A DNA stretch of 19,643 nucleotides. Origin: Gallionellaceae bacterium. Lineage in GTDB: Bacteria; Pseudomonadota; Gammaproteobacteria; Burkholderiales; Gallionellaceae. Of the stretch, positions 1 through 8,493 are shown piece by piece. Position 1 is the stretch's first letter. Every line of letters starts with the position of its first letter. The notes under the pieces are model-generated. The model was not told the origin of the DNA. It saw only the letters and a program-made list of their open reading frames with translations, and ran no database searches. The translations under genes and the position numbers were made by a program. The stretch is taken from assembly GCA_031277195.1 (NCBI GenBank), contig JAITMU010000169.1, forward strand, positions 1 to 19,643. The letters are read 5' to 3'.

Positions 1-1754
1 GGCAGACGATACGTTCGCTGTTTCCCTACTTGATGGAATTCAAGGGGCGCGCTGCGCTGGCGATGATCTTGCTGGTGCTGGCGAAGCTCGCCAACGTGGC
101 GGTGCCGCTGGCGATGAAGGACATCGTGGATGCGATGAGCCAGCCGAAAGCGTTGCTGGTGGTGCCGGTGATGCTGATTATCGGCTACGGCCTGCTGCGT
201 TTGTTCAGCACGCTGTTTGGCGAATTGCGCGACGCGGTGTTTGCCAAGGTGACGCAGCGCGCCATTCGCCGCGTGGCGATTCGCGTGTTTGAGCACATGC
301 ACAACCTGTCGCTGCGCTTTCACCTGGAACGCCAGACCGGCGGCGTGTCGCGCGACATCGAGCGGGGCTCGCGCGGCATCAGCTTTTTGCTGACTTTCAT
401 CCTGTTCAACATCCTGCCGACCTTCTTCGAGATCGGCCTGGTCGCGATCATTCTGCTGGTCAAGTATTCCGTCTGGTTTGCCGTCATTACGTTCATCACG
501 CTGGCAATCTATATCGCGTTCACGCTGTACATCACCGAGAAGCGCATGGTGATGCGCCGCAACATGAACGATCTCGATTCCAAGGCGAACACGCGCGCCA
601 TTGACAGCCTGCTGAATTACGAGACGGTCAAATATTTCGGCAACGAGAAATTTGAAGTGAAGCGTTACGACGAGAATCTGGAGCACTGGGAACACGCCGC
701 CGTGCTGAACCAGACCTCGCTGGCGATGCTGAACGCGGGGCAGAGCACCATCATCGCCATCGGCGTCGGCGCGCTGATGCTGCTGGCGGCGGATGAGGTG
801 GTGCAGGGGCGCATGACGGTGGGCGACCTGGTGCTGGTCAACGTGTTCATGCTACAACTCTACATGCCGCTGCATTTCCTGGGTTTTGTGTACCGCGAAA
901 TTCGCAATTCGCTGACGGACATGGAGCGGATGTTCCGCCTGCTGGACGAGAACCGCGAAATCGCCGACGCGCCGAATGCGCGGCAACTGCGGCTGGGGCA
1001 GGGCGCGGTGCATTTCGAGCGGGTGGGATTCTCCTATGACCCCGAACGCGAAATCCTGCGCGATGTCAGTTTCGACATTCCGGCGGGGCATACGGTGGCG
1101 GTGGTCGGTTCGAGCGGCGCGGGCAAATCCACGCTGTCGCGGTTGCTGTTCCGTTTTTATGACGTGAATTCGGGCGGCATTCTGATCGACGGGCAGGACA
1201 TCCGCACGGTGACGCAAGCCAGCTTGCGCGCGGCCATCGGCATCGTGCCGCAGGACACGGTGCTGTTCAACGACACCATTCTCTACAACATCGCCTACGG
1301 ACGGACGGACGCCACGCGCGAGGAAGTGCTGCGCGCGGCGCAGTCGGCGCACATTCACGATTTCATCGCAGCGCTGCCGCATGGTTACGACACGCTGGTG
1401 GGCGAGCGCGGCCTGAAATTGTCGGGCGGCGAAAAGCAGCGCGTCGCCATCGCGCGCGCGATTCTGAAAAATCCGGCCATCCTGATTTTCGACGAGGCGA
1501 CTTCCGCGCTGGATTCGCATTCGGAAAAAGCGATTCAGGATGAGTTGCGCAGCGTCGCGCGCGACCGCACCACGCTGGTCATCGCGCATCGGCTGTCCAC
1601 CGTGGTGGATGCGGAGCAGATTCTGGTGATGGAGGGCGGGCGCATCGTTGAGCGCGGCACGCACCGCGAATTGCTGGCGCAGCAGGGGTTGTACGCGCAG
1701 ATGTGGGCGCTGCAGCAGCAGGAAGAAGATGAGGAACAGGAGAGAACTGCTTGA
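1..1754 (+). CDS. Atm1/HMT-type ABC exporter, half-transporter (5' end outside window)
   Basis: This is an inner-membrane ABC exporter that carries a six-helix membrane domain and an ATPase domain in one chain and would work as a homodimer. The reading frame is open to the left edge (first full codon at base 3) with no start, so a short N-terminal piece is missing; the 5' boundary given is the window edge. The ATPase domain shows Walker A GSSGAGKST (bases 1107-1133), the signature LSGGEKQR (1419-1442) and Walker B ILIFDE (1479-1496). The membrane domain carries LNYETVKYFGNE, a segment characteristic of the Atm1/ABCB7/HMT1 branch, whose members export glutathione-linked sulfur, metal or persulfide compounds. 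The substrate here is inferred from the family only. A PBP7-type gene starts 58 bases downstream. The branch assignment is more secure than any transport role; a lipid A exporter (MsbA) is less likely because of the Atm1 motif. Confidence 0.9.
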   Translation, partial: QTIRSLFPYLMEFKGRAALAMILLVLAKLANVAVPLAMKDIVDAMSQPKALLVVPVMLIIGYGLLRLFSTLFGELRDAVFAKVTQRAIRRVAIRVFEHMHNLSLRFHLERQTGGVSRDIERGSRGISFLLTFILFNILPTFFEIGLVAIILLVKYSVWFAVITFITLAIYIAFTLYITEKRMVMRRNMNDLDSKANTRAIDSLLNYETVKYFGNEKFEVKRYDENLEHWEHAAVLNQTSLAMLNAGQSTIIAIGVGALMLLAADEVVQGRMTVGDLVLVNVFMLQLYMPLHFLGFVYREIRNSLTDMERMFRLLDENREIADAPNARQLRLGQGAVHFERVGFSYDPEREILRDVSFDIPAGHTVAVVGSSGAGKSTLSRLLFRFYDVNSGGILIDGQDIRTVTQASLRAAIGIVPQDTVLFNDTILYNIAYGRTDATREEVLRAAQSAHIHDFIAALPHGYDTLVGERGLKLSGGEKQRVAIARAILKNPAILIFDEATSALDSHSEKAIQDELRSVARDRTTLVIAHRLSTVVDAEQILVMEGGRIVERGTHRELLAQQGLYAQMWALQQQEEDEEQERTA

Positions 1755-1778
1755 TTTATTCCGGTATTGCGGTATTCT
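1751..1778 (+). promoter_or_regulatory. candidate sigma-70 promoter for the PBP7-type gene
   Basis: TTGATT (1751-1756), a 16-base spacer and TATTCT (1773-1778) lie 34 bases before the start codon at 1813. The -35 box overlaps the TGA stop of the upstream ABC gene. The match is moderate, and an 8-base tandem (CGGTATTG then CGGTATTC, 1762-1777) overlaps it. Confidence 0.4.
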
Positions 1779-1812
1779 TTTGCCCGTTTCCCACCCGATC
1801 CAAGAGGGCGTC

Positions 1813-2715
1813 ATGCGCAGAAAAATCCTCGCACTGGCACTGACAGGTCTGGCATTCGCGGCGCAGATGGCGTCCGGCCAGACGGCAGCACCTTCCCCCG
1901 ATGATCAACGCTCCGGCGTCGAGCCTGCGGCAAAGCGGATTGCGATGCCGCAACTGAAATCCTCCATCGCGCTGATTTACGATGAATCCAGCGGACAGCC
2001 GCTGTATGAAAAAAGCGCCGACGCCGTTGCACCCATCGCCTCCATCACCAAGCTGATGACAGCCATGGTTGTGCTGGACGCGGAGCTGCCGATGAGCGAG
2101 CGGATCACGATTACGCGGGACGACGTGGATACGCTCAAGGGAACGCATTCCCGCATGAGAACCGGCATGACGCTGACGCGCGGCGAATTGCTGCGCCTGG
2201 CGTTGATGGCCTCGGAAAATCGCGCGGCCTCTGCGCTGGCGCGCACCTATCCCGGCGGTACTGCTGTCGCGGTTGCGCGGATGAACGTCAAGGCGCGCGA
2301 ACTGGGCATGATGGACACGCGCTTTCTCGATGCGACCGGCCTGAACAGCGGCAATGTTTCCACCGCGCGCGATCTGGTGAAAATGGTGCAGGCGGCGCAG
2401 GGCTACGCTTCCATCCGTGAAGCGACAACCCTGGCCTCGCGCATGGTGCAGCCCGCCGGTTATCGTTCGCTGCGCTACAACAACACCAATCCGCTGGTGA
2501 AAAATGATTCCTGGGATATTCGCCTCAGCAAGACCGGCTACATCAGCGAAGCCGGCCGCTGTCTGGTGATGAAGGCCAACATCAATCAACGTCCGGTGAT
2601 CATCGTGCTGCTGGATTCCTGGGGTAAAAATACCCGCATTGGCGATGCCAACCGCATCAGGAAATGGATCGAAAATTCTCCGCCGCGTCTTCGCAACGCA
2701 GTGCGGCGCGGCTGA
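1813..2715 (+). CDS. pbpG: D-alanyl-D-alanine endopeptidase, PBP7 type
   Basis: This 300-residue periplasmic serine hydrolase belongs to the peptidase S11 (low-molecular-mass penicillin-binding) family. It is expected to cut D-Ala-meso-DAP cross-links in peptidoglycan during wall remodelling. The start at 1813 is chosen because AGAGG precedes it at good spacing and the protein then opens with a typical signal peptide (positively charged start, hydrophobic residues 5-18, likely cut near residue 22). All three catalytic motifs are present: SITK with Ser77 and Lys80, SEN at 134-136 and KTG at 240-242. The length matches E. coli PBP7 and there is no large C-terminal domain like that of PBP5, which favours the endopeptidase PbpG over a carboxypeptidase. 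The frame extends upstream into the ABC gene, but that extension is an overlap artefact. Confidence 0.9.
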   Translation: MRRKILALALTGLAFAAQMASGQTAAPSPDDQRSGVEPAAKRIAMPQLKSSIALIYDESSGQPLYEKSADAVAPIASITKLMTAMVVLDAELPMSERITITRDDVDTLKGTHSRMRTGMTLTRGELLRLALMASENRAASALARTYPGGTAVAVARMNVKARELGMMDTRFLDATGLNSGNVSTARDLVKMVQAAQGYASIREATTLASRMVQPAGYRSLRYNNTNPLVKNDSWDIRLSKTGYISEAGRCLVMKANINQRPVIIVLLDSWGKNTRIGDANRIRKWIENSPPRLRNAVRRG

Positions 2716-2756
2716 TTTTCCCCGCCTGTCTGATTTAACCAACTCGTAACAAACCA

Positions 2757-2786
2757 TTAACAGCCCTGTAACCGAATCTCCATAAA
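2757..2786 (+). promoter_or_regulatory. weak candidate promoter for the porin
   Basis: TTAACA (2757-2762), an 18-base spacer and CATAAA (2781-2786) lie in the AT-rich 121-base gap upstream of the porin. Porin genes are normally strongly and separately transcribed, so a promoter is expected here, but this match is only fair. Confidence 0.25.
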
Positions 2787-2836
2787 GTACGCAGCACCGC
2801 AAGGATGCGGCTTACACAATTCATGGGAGATTTGAG

Positions 2837-3970
2837 ATGCAAAAGAAAGTTATCGCACTGGCCATCATGACGGCGGCATCCGCACCGGCCTTCGCGGATT
2901 CCGGCAATGTGACGATTTATGGTCGCGTGGACATGGCCTACACCAGCACCGACAGCGGCTCCAGCGCGGGCGCGGACGGCAATCGCACGTCGCAAGTGTC
3001 CAGCCAGGCAACGCGGCTGGGATTCAAGGGCGAAGAAAAAATTGGCGACAGCCTGTCGCTGGTCTGGCAGATTGAAACGCAGATCAACCTCGACGACGAA
3101 GCGGGCAACACGCTGGCCAGCCGCAACAGCTTCCTGGGCTTGAAGAGCGCGGGCATGGGCACGGTGCTGCTGGGTCGTCACGACACGCCTTACAAACTCG
3201 CCACCCGGGGTCTCGATTTGTTCGCCGACAGCATCGCGGACAACCGCACCCTGATGGGCGGTGGCGCAGGTCGCGCCGCAGCCGGTCTGCATGACGCGCG
3301 TCCGGACAATATCGTGGCATGGCTAAGCCCGGACTGGAGCGGCTTTGGCATCAGGCTGGGATATGTGGCGGGCGGCGAATTCGCCACGCTGGGCACGGAT
3401 GTCGAAGGCCGCGCGATCTCGGCTGACCTGAGCTACAAGAGCGGCCCGTTCAATGCCGCGCTGGCGTATCAGACCATCAAATACGGTTCTTGCGCGACGG
3501 GCGTTTGCACGTTCACCAATCCGCTGGCGGGTGAAAAGGCCGCCGCATGGAAACTGGGCGCCGGTTACAAGATCGGCTTGAGCGAAGACAGCAACATCCA
3601 GTTGAACGGCGTGTATGAGCGCACCAGCGACTCGTTGAGCGTGACGGGCGACGACAACTTTGGTCGCACCAACTATTACCTGGCGGGCGCGTACAACTTC
3701 GGCAACAACGCCATCAAGCTGGCGTACACCCGCGCAGGCAATCAGGCGGGTGCAGGCGCGCTGGACTACGCTGCCCGGCAGTGGGCGATCGGCTACGACC
3801 ATGCCCTGAGCAAGCGCACCAAGCTGTACGCGATCTATACCAAGGTGAGCAATTCCGATGACGCGGCGTATCTGATTGCGACTTCGGGATCGACGGCTGG
3901 CGGGTTTGCCTTGCCGGGCGCGGGCGCGGATCCTTCGGCGTTGTCGATTGGGGTTCGGCATGAGTTTTGA
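2837..3970 (+). CDS. general outer-membrane porin (Gram-negative porin, Porin_4 type)
   Basis: This 377-residue precursor is a trimeric beta-barrel porin that lets small hydrophilic solutes cross the outer membrane. It starts with a classic signal peptide ending APAFA, with cleavage expected before Asp22. The mature N-terminus contains VTIYGRVDMAY, typical of betaproteobacterial porins, followed by alternating amphipathic strands with repeated GY/GF/AY pairs. It includes RLGFKGEE and the FLGLKS..GTVLLGRHDTPYK segment that leads into the constriction loop. The chain ends in RHEF, with the C-terminal Phe that outer-membrane assembly machinery recognises. A GGGAGA ribosome site precedes the ATG. 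Solute selectivity cannot be read from the sequence. The gene is followed by a palindromic repeat and then by a convergent gene. Confidence 0.93.
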   Translation: MQKKVIALAIMTAASAPAFADSGNVTIYGRVDMAYTSTDSGSSAGADGNRTSQVSSQATRLGFKGEEKIGDSLSLVWQIETQINLDDEAGNTLASRNSFLGLKSAGMGTVLLGRHDTPYKLATRGLDLFADSIADNRTLMGGGAGRAAAGLHDARPDNIVAWLSPDWSGFGIRLGYVAGGEFATLGTDVEGRAISADLSYKSGPFNAALAYQTIKYGSCATGVCTFTNPLAGEKAAAWKLGAGYKIGLSEDSNIQLNGVYERTSDSLSVTGDDNFGRTNYYLAGAYNFGNNAIKLAYTRAGNQAGAGALDYAARQWAIGYDHALSKRTKLYAIYTKVSNSDDAAYLIATSGSTAGGFALPGAGADPSALSIGVRHEF

Positions 3971-3980
3971 TTTGGGTTGA

Positions 3981-4087
3981 GGGGACACCCATCCCCACCC
4001 TGACCCTCCCCTTGAAGGGGAGGGGACTTCCGCGCTTCGTTTTTCCATTCCCTCCCCTTCAAGGGGAGGGTTAGGGTGGGGATGGGT
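3981..4087. repeat. palindromic repeat, subfamily B, intact copy
   Basis: This 107-base inverted repeat lies between the convergent porin and the 162-residue gene. Its outer arms are ACCCATCCCCACCCT (3988-4002) and its reverse complement (4073-4087). Each arm contains a second hairpin, CCCTCCCCTTGAAGGGGAGG on the left and its counterpart on the right, around a 25-base unique centre. It could form a cruciform or a strong RNA hairpin and may insulate the two converging genes. There is no T-tract of the usual intrinsic-terminator kind. Confidence 0.85.
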
Positions 4088-4107
4088 AAAAACACCGCCC
4101 TCTCCAA

Positions 4108-4596
4108 TCACTCCAACGCCACAACAGCCACCCCGCGCTCACCCGCAGCAGCCTGAACCGCCGCCACAAGCGCAGCGTGCGCGGCATTGGATGCTTCGCC
4201 AGCGGCGGGATGACGCGCCAATTCCGCCTCGGAAAATGCGCGCAAGGCCTCAACGTCGGATTGCCCCGCCTGCGGCGCGGTCGCCTGAAAATACAACACG
4301 CCGCCGCGCAGCGTCGCAGCCAGCAGATAGTGGTCTTCGCCGTGCGCGCGCACTTCCCGGTCCTGCACGCTGAAATACAGCGGCGCGGTGTCGCCCGGAT
4401 GTCGGTCAGCCTCGCTCAGTTTGCGTGAAACGGTCTCCAGAAACGGCTGCGCCAGATTCAGCATGGGCGCCAGCACGGCGCTGAATTGTCCGATGCGATT
4501 GATGGTCAGCGGGTTTTCCAGCGGCGTGACTTTGCCGGGGCGGAAGACGATCAGGAGGATGATGGAGAGAGTGATGAGGGTGAGGGTTTCGATCAT
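4108..4596 (-). CDS. small membrane-anchored protein of unknown function
   Basis: I do not recognise this 162-residue protein. One hydrophobic segment (about residues 4-18) is followed by RPGK, which suggests an N-terminal anchor. The rest would be soluble: an amphipathic stretch (37-60), a segment with beta character around YFSVQDREVRAHG (74-86) and LRGGVLYFQ (96-104), and an Ala-rich helical C-terminus. The start at 4596 is chosen because AGGAC lies 7 bases upstream; the frame continues to 4671 without a better start. A TACAAT -10-like box lies on this strand at 4660-4665 without a convincing -35 box. It is the last gene of the long minus-strand run, 176 bases beyond the MscS-type gene, so co-transcription is possible but unproved. 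The topology (cytoplasmic or periplasmic bulk) is uncertain. Confidence 0.7.
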   Translation of the reverse strand: MIETLTLITLSIILLIVFRPGKVTPLENPLTINRIGQFSAVLAPMLNLAQPFLETVSRKLSEADRHPGDTAPLYFSVQDREVRAHGEDHYLLAATLRGGVLYFQATAPQAGQSDVEALRAFSEAELARHPAAGEASNAAHAALVAAVQAAAGERGVAVVALE

Positions 4597-4772
4597 GGTG
4601 TTGTCCTGGGTTGCGGGTATCGTGCCGGTCGCGCCGATTGCAGGGTTAAAGGGGATGAAATTGTACGCCAAATGCGCGGGGGCTTTGATGGGCAGACAAG
4701 TATGAAATAGTTTTATTCGGGCGGCGCTGCCCGCTGGTGCGCGAGTCGTTTTTCGGCGCGCGCAGGCTGGCG

Positions 4773-6032
4773 TTACGGCGTTGAATTGATGATGCGCACA
4801 TCCCGCTGCGGGAAGGGGATTTCAATTCCCGCCTGCTGGAATTCCTGCCAGATTTCGCGGCGAATGGCGGAGGTCAGCCCAAGTTGACCGGCTTCGGGGT
4901 CGTTTATCCAGAAGCCGAGTTCGAGCGTGATGCCGTCGGCGTCAAAGGATTTGAGAAAGGTTTCCGGCGCGGGATCGGCAAGCACTCTCGGCTGATTCGT
5001 CGCCGCCCGGAGCAGAATCGCCATCGCCTGATCCACATTGCTTTGGTAGCCGATCTGAACCGGAATGGCGACTTTCACCTGCGGATCGCTGTAGGAATGA
5101 TTGATGACGGTGGAGCTGACCAGCGTTTCATTGGGAATGATGGCTTCCGTCCCGTCGCTGCTTTTCAGCACCAGATAGCGCGACGTCATTTGCGTGACCT
5201 TGCCGAAGCGTCCGTCCACGGTCAGCAAATCGCCGGGGCGGATGGAGTGGTCGAGCAGGATGATGAAGCCGCTGACGTAATTGCTGGCGATTTTTTGCAG
5301 GCCGAGGCCGATCCCCACGCCGAGCGCGCCGCCGAATACGGACAACACGGTAATGTCGATGCCCGCCAGCGGCAGCGCGATGAGGACGCCCAGCACAATC
5401 AGCGCGGTGCGGATCAGCTTGGACATCACGATGCGCAAGCTGGGATCCAGGCTCTGCGCCGCCATGACTTTGTGTTCCAGCGCGCGACTCGCCCACAGCG
5501 CCAGCAGCATCGTCACCAGCACGGAGAGGATGCCGGTCAGCACCGCCAGCAGCGAAATATATTGCTTGCCAGCGTGGAAACCGATGTCGTCCAGCGCATT
5601 GATGAGGCGCGGCAACAGTCCCGTGAGATGCAGCGCGAAGGCGATCCACACCACGGCAGCGACGGATCGCGCCAGAATTTCCAGCCATCGGCTCGGCGCG
5701 AACACCTGGCGCAAGGCGTAGAGCGTCAGGCGCAGCAGCGTCATCGCGGTCAGCAACGGGATTGCAATATCCAGCAGGTGCGTGGAATGGCTGTCCTCCA
5801 GTACGGCTTTCCCGATCATCACCAGAAGCAGCGCGATCAGCGGGAAGGCGCACCAGGTCAGCCCCGTCCAGTTTTTGGAACCTTCCCGTGGCGGCAGGTG
5901 GGAGCGCAGCAGGCGTACCGCACCCCAACTCAGCGCGAGACTGATTGCCAGCAGGACGCTTTGCAACAGTATGGCGGTTTGCTCCAGGTCGGAGAGGAGG
6001 TTGGCAATCAGGTTGTGAGGTTCGGTGTACAT
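4773..6032 (-). CDS. MscS-family small-conductance mechanosensitive channel with extra N-terminal helices
   Basis: This is a 419-residue inner-membrane channel that would open under membrane tension and release solutes after osmotic downshock. The pore-lining helix and the start of the beta domain are clear: GGALGVGIGLGLQKIASN (234-251) carries the Gly/Ala-rich packing of TM3, followed by GFIILLDHSIRPGD and GTEAIIPNE (294-302). In front of the conserved MscS core lie about four or five further hydrophobic segments (roughly 19-40, 59-77, 86-107, 120-140, 158-182). This makes it longer than E. coli MscS (286 residues) and similar to YbdG/YnaI-type paralogues. It starts 15 bases after the proB stop, which suggests a shared transcript. 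The ribosome site is weak. Whether this paralogue gates at physiological tension cannot be judged from sequence. Confidence 0.92.
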   Translation of the reverse strand: MYTEPHNLIANLLSDLEQTAILLQSVLLAISLALSWGAVRLLRSHLPPREGSKNWTGLTWCAFPLIALLLVMIGKAVLEDSHSTHLLDIAIPLLTAMTLLRLTLYALRQVFAPSRWLEILARSVAAVVWIAFALHLTGLLPRLINALDDIGFHAGKQYISLLAVLTGILSVLVTMLLALWASRALEHKVMAAQSLDPSLRIVMSKLIRTALIVLGVLIALPLAGIDITVLSVFGGALGVGIGLGLQKIASNYVSGFIILLDHSIRPGDLLTVDGRFGKVTQMTSRYLVLKSSDGTEAIIPNETLVSSTVINHSYSDPQVKVAIPVQIGYQSNVDQAMAILLRAATNQPRVLADPAPETFLKSFDADGITLELGFWINDPEAGQLGLTSAIRREIWQEFQQAGIEIPFPQRDVRIINSTP

Positions 6033-6047
6033 GAGAGTCGTTTCGCC

Positions 6048-7166
6048 TTACAACAAAACCAGATCATCCCGATGTATCAACTCCGGCTCTCCCACATAGC
6101 CCAGAATCGATTCAATTTCCTGGCTGGGACGCCGCGCGATGCGGCGCGTCTCGGCGGCGCTGTAGTTGACCAGGCCGCGCGCGATGTCGTTGCCGTTTTC
6201 GTCGAGCAGCGCGACTGCCGCGCCGCGCTCGAAATCGCCGCTGACGCCGATGACGCCGATCGGCAGCAGGCTTTTGCCTTCCTGGCGCAGCACGCGCACA
6301 GCGCCCGCGTCCAGCGTGAGGCGACCGCTGACTTGCAGATGATCGGCCAGCCATTGCTTGCGCGCGGCCAGCGTCATTTGCGGCGCGACCAGCAGCGTGC
6401 CTATGCGTTCGCCGCGCAACAAACGCGGCAACACATCCGCTTCGTGGCCGGAGGCGATGACGGTGTGCGCGCCGCTGCGCGCGGCGCGTTTGGCGGCCAG
6501 CACTTTGGTAATCATGCCGCCGCGCCCGATGTGACTGCCCGCGCCGCCCGCCATGCGTTCCAGCGCGGCATCGCCCGCCTGCGCCTGTTCGATCAGTTTT
6601 GCGGCGGGATCCTTGCGCGGATCGGCGCTGTACAGTCCGGGCTGGTCGGTGAGAATGATCAGCGCGTCGGCTTCGATCAGATTGGCAACCAGTGCGCCCA
6701 GCGTGTCGTTGTCGCCGAATTTGATTTCGTCGGTGACGACGGTATCGTTTTCGTTGATGACCGGAATGACGCCGAGGCCGAGCAAGGTACGCAGCGTGGA
6801 GCGCGCATTCAGATAGCGTTCTCGGTCGGCCAGGTCGGCGTGGGTGAGCAACACTTGCGCGGCGTGCAAATCATGTTTGCGGAAGCAGCTTTCATAAACC
6901 TGCACCAGCCCCATCTGACCGACGGCGGCGGCGGCTTGCAATTCATGCACGGCGCTGGGACGCTGCTTCCAGCCCAATCGCTGCATGCCTTCCGCAATCG
7001 CGCCGGAAGAAACCAGCACGACCTCGCAACCGTCGCGGCGCAACACGGCAATTTGTTTCGCCCATGCGCTGATGGCATCGACGTCCAGCCCTTCGCCTTG
7101 ATTGGTGACCAGGCTGCTGCCGACTTTGACGACGATGCGTTTGGATTGGGTGAGGAGGGTTGTCAT
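6048..7166 (-). CDS. proB: glutamate 5-kinase
   Basis: This cytoplasmic enzyme phosphorylates L-glutamate with ATP to gamma-glutamyl phosphate, the first and feedback-controlled step of proline synthesis. The 372 residues are of full length. An amino-acid kinase domain shows KVGSSL (14-19), VSSGAI (52-57), NEND (138-141), FGDND (150-154), the nucleotide-binding TDQPGLY (173-179) and GRGGMITK (214-221). A C-terminal PUA domain occupies roughly 280-372. The gene follows obg, as in many betaproteobacteria, but a 90-base repeat sits between them. The ribosome site ahead of the ATG is poor. No proA is seen next to it; the MscS-type gene follows instead. Both proline and mechanosensitive channels act in osmotic balance, which is suggestive but only contextual. 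Confidence 0.97.
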   Translation of the reverse strand: MTTLLTQSKRIVVKVGSSLVTNQGEGLDVDAISAWAKQIAVLRRDGCEVVLVSSGAIAEGMQRLGWKQRPSAVHELQAAAAVGQMGLVQVYESCFRKHDLHAAQVLLTHADLADRERYLNARSTLRTLLGLGVIPVINENDTVVTDEIKFGDNDTLGALVANLIEADALIILTDQPGLYSADPRKDPAAKLIEQAQAGDAALERMAGGAGSHIGRGGMITKVLAAKRAARSGAHTVIASGHEADVLPRLLRGERIGTLLVAPQMTLAARKQWLADHLQVSGRLTLDAGAVRVLRQEGKSLLPIGVIGVSGDFERGAAVALLDENGNDIARGLVNYSAAETRRIARRPSQEIESILGYVGEPELIHRDDLVLL

Positions 7167-7199
7167 GGGTTTTCAAACCGACGAAGGATTAAGATGCTT

Positions 7200-7289
7200 C
7201 CCTCTCCCCTCGCGGGAGAGGGGTAGGGGAGAGGGGGCGTTGGAATTTCACTCACCCTCTCCCCAGCCCTCTCCCATCAAGGGAGAGGG
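7200..7289. repeat. palindromic repeat, subfamily A (obg-proB gap)
   Basis: Two hairpins with CTCTCCC/GGGAGAG stems flank a variable centre. The left loop is CTCGC and the right loop is ATCAA. Inner arms (GGGGAGAGGGGG and CACCCTCTCCCC) are complementary to each other, so the whole unit can fold back on itself. The layout and loops match the copies at 13969-14060 and 16204-16302. Confidence 0.85.
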
Positions 7290-7305
7290 AGCGGTGTAGT
7301 ATGTG

Positions 7306-8370
7306 TCAAAAAGTTGCCGCATCCGATTCCTGTGCGCTTTCCGCAATCGCCGCCTGCTCTGCGGCGGCGGCTTCTTCAAGGTGCGCCATGATAGCCCAAG
7401 CCAGTTCCTGACAGCCATCGCCGTTGATGGCGGAGATGGTGAAATGGCGCGTGTGTTCGCCGAATTCGCGCAGGAAGGCGGCGACTTTTTCGTTGCGGTC
7501 TTCCAGCAGGTCGAGTTTGTTCAGCACCAGCCAGCGCGGTTTTTCGTACAGCGTTTCGTCGTATTTTTTCAGCTCGTTCAGGATGGCGTGCGCCTCGCGC
7601 ACCGGATCGGTACCTTCGTGCAACGGCGCAATATCGACCAGATGCAGCAACAGCCGCGTGCGCGCCAGATGGCGCAGGAATTGATGCCCCAATCCCGCGC
7701 CCTCGGCAGCGCCTTCGATCAGGCCGGGAATGTCGGCGATGACGAAACTCTTTTCAGCGCCGACGCGCACCACGCCGAGATTGGGATGCAGCGTGGTGAA
7801 AGGGTAATCAGCCACCTTGGGCTTCGCGGCAGACACGGCGCGGCTGAAAGTGGATTTGCCCGCATTCGGCATTCCCAGCAACCCGACATCGGCCAGCACT
7901 TTCAATTCCAGTTGCAGCTCGCGCCGCTCGCCTTCTTCGCCGGGCGTGAACTGGCGCGGCGCGCGGTTGGTGCTGGATTTGAAATGCAGGTTGCCGAGGC
8001 CGCCCTTGCCGCCTTTTGCCAGCAGCGCTTTTTCGCCGTCGCGCTCAAGGTCGGCGATGGTCGCGCCGCTGTTGATGTCGGTAATCACGGTGCCGATGGG
8101 CATGCGCAACACAATGTCGTCCGCGCTTTTGCCGTAGCAGTCCGAACCGCGTCCCGGCTCGCCGTTTTTTGCGCGATGGATGCGCGCGTAGCGGTAATCC
8201 ACCAGCGTGTTGATGTTGCGGTCGGCGACGGCGTAAACGCTGCCGCCATGACCGCCATCGCCGCCATCCGGTCCGCCTTTGGCGATGAATTTTTCACGGC
8301 GGAAACTGGCCGAGCCGTTGCCGCCGTTGCCAGCGATGACCTCAATTTTTGACTCGTCGATGAATTTCAT
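7306..8370 (-). CDS. obg: Obg/CgtA ribosome-assembly GTPase
   Basis: This essential GTPase binds the 50S subunit and links ribosome maturation with growth and stringent signalling. The 354 residues are of normal length. The glycine-rich Obg domain (about 1-158) shows GNGGNGSASFRREKF and GGPDGGDGGHGG. The G domain shows G1 GMPNAGKS (166-173), G2 FTT (191-193), G3 DIPG (213-216) and G4 NKLD (284-287). The acidic, Ala-rich tail is short and lacks the extra domain found in Gram-positive TGS-type versions. The gene follows rplU-rpmA, its usual place. However, an intrinsic terminator and a palindromic repeat separate it from rpmA, so it depends on read-through or on a promoter close to the repeat. 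The start codon has no nearby Shine-Dalgarno; the nearest GAGGGG lies at the repeat edge, too far away. Confidence 0.97.
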   Translation of the reverse strand: MKFIDESKIEVIAGNGGNGSASFRREKFIAKGGPDGGDGGHGGSVYAVADRNINTLVDYRYARIHRAKNGEPGRGSDCYGKSADDIVLRMPIGTVITDINSGATIADLERDGEKALLAKGGKGGLGNLHFKSSTNRAPRQFTPGEEGERRELQLELKVLADVGLLGMPNAGKSTFSRAVSAAKPKVADYPFTTLHPNLGVVRVGAEKSFVIADIPGLIEGAAEGAGLGHQFLRHLARTRLLLHLVDIAPLHEGTDPVREAHAILNELKKYDETLYEKPRWLVLNKLDLLEDRNEKVAAFLREFGEHTRHFTISAINGDGCQELAWAIMAHLEEAAAAEQAAIAESAQESDAATF

Positions 8371-8387
8371 GGTGTTTGGTTTTTTAT

Positions 8388-8483
8388 CCCCTCTCCCTTT
8401 GGGAGAGGGCTAGGGTGAGGGAACTCGCGTGGAGATATACGGCGGTCGTTCCCTCACCCCAACCCTCTCCCAGTGGGAGAGGG
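8388..8483. repeat. palindromic repeat, subfamily A (rpmA-obg gap)
   Basis: This is a 96-base unit: a left hairpin CCCTCTCCC-TTT-GGGAGAGGG, an arm CTAGGGTGAGGG, a 27-base unique centre, the complementary arm CCCTCACCCCAACC, and a right hairpin with loop AGT. It fills almost the whole space between the rpmA terminator and the obg start codon. The inner arms differ from the 7200 copy (GGGTGAGGG rather than GGGGAGAGGG) and match the copy at 12607-12692. Confidence 0.85.
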
Positions 8484-8493
8484 AGTGCCCCTT

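Noticed and set aside
852..2802. Long minus-strand open frames opposite the ABC transporter and the PBP7-type gene
   Set aside because: They are shadows of strongly supported + strand genes, and no domain or start signal is seen in the antisense products.
3981..4087. Intrinsic terminator for the porin
   Set aside because: The stems are strong but no run of T follows on either strand. I record it as a repeat that may also affect transcript ends.
4884..7226. A 780-codon open frame on the + strand antisense to both the MscS-type gene and proB
   Set aside because: Both genes on the minus strand are unmistakable. The antisense product is rich in Arg, Gln, His, Asp and Ala without any motif, as expected for the complement of GC-rich codons. 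It also runs into the repeat at 7200.
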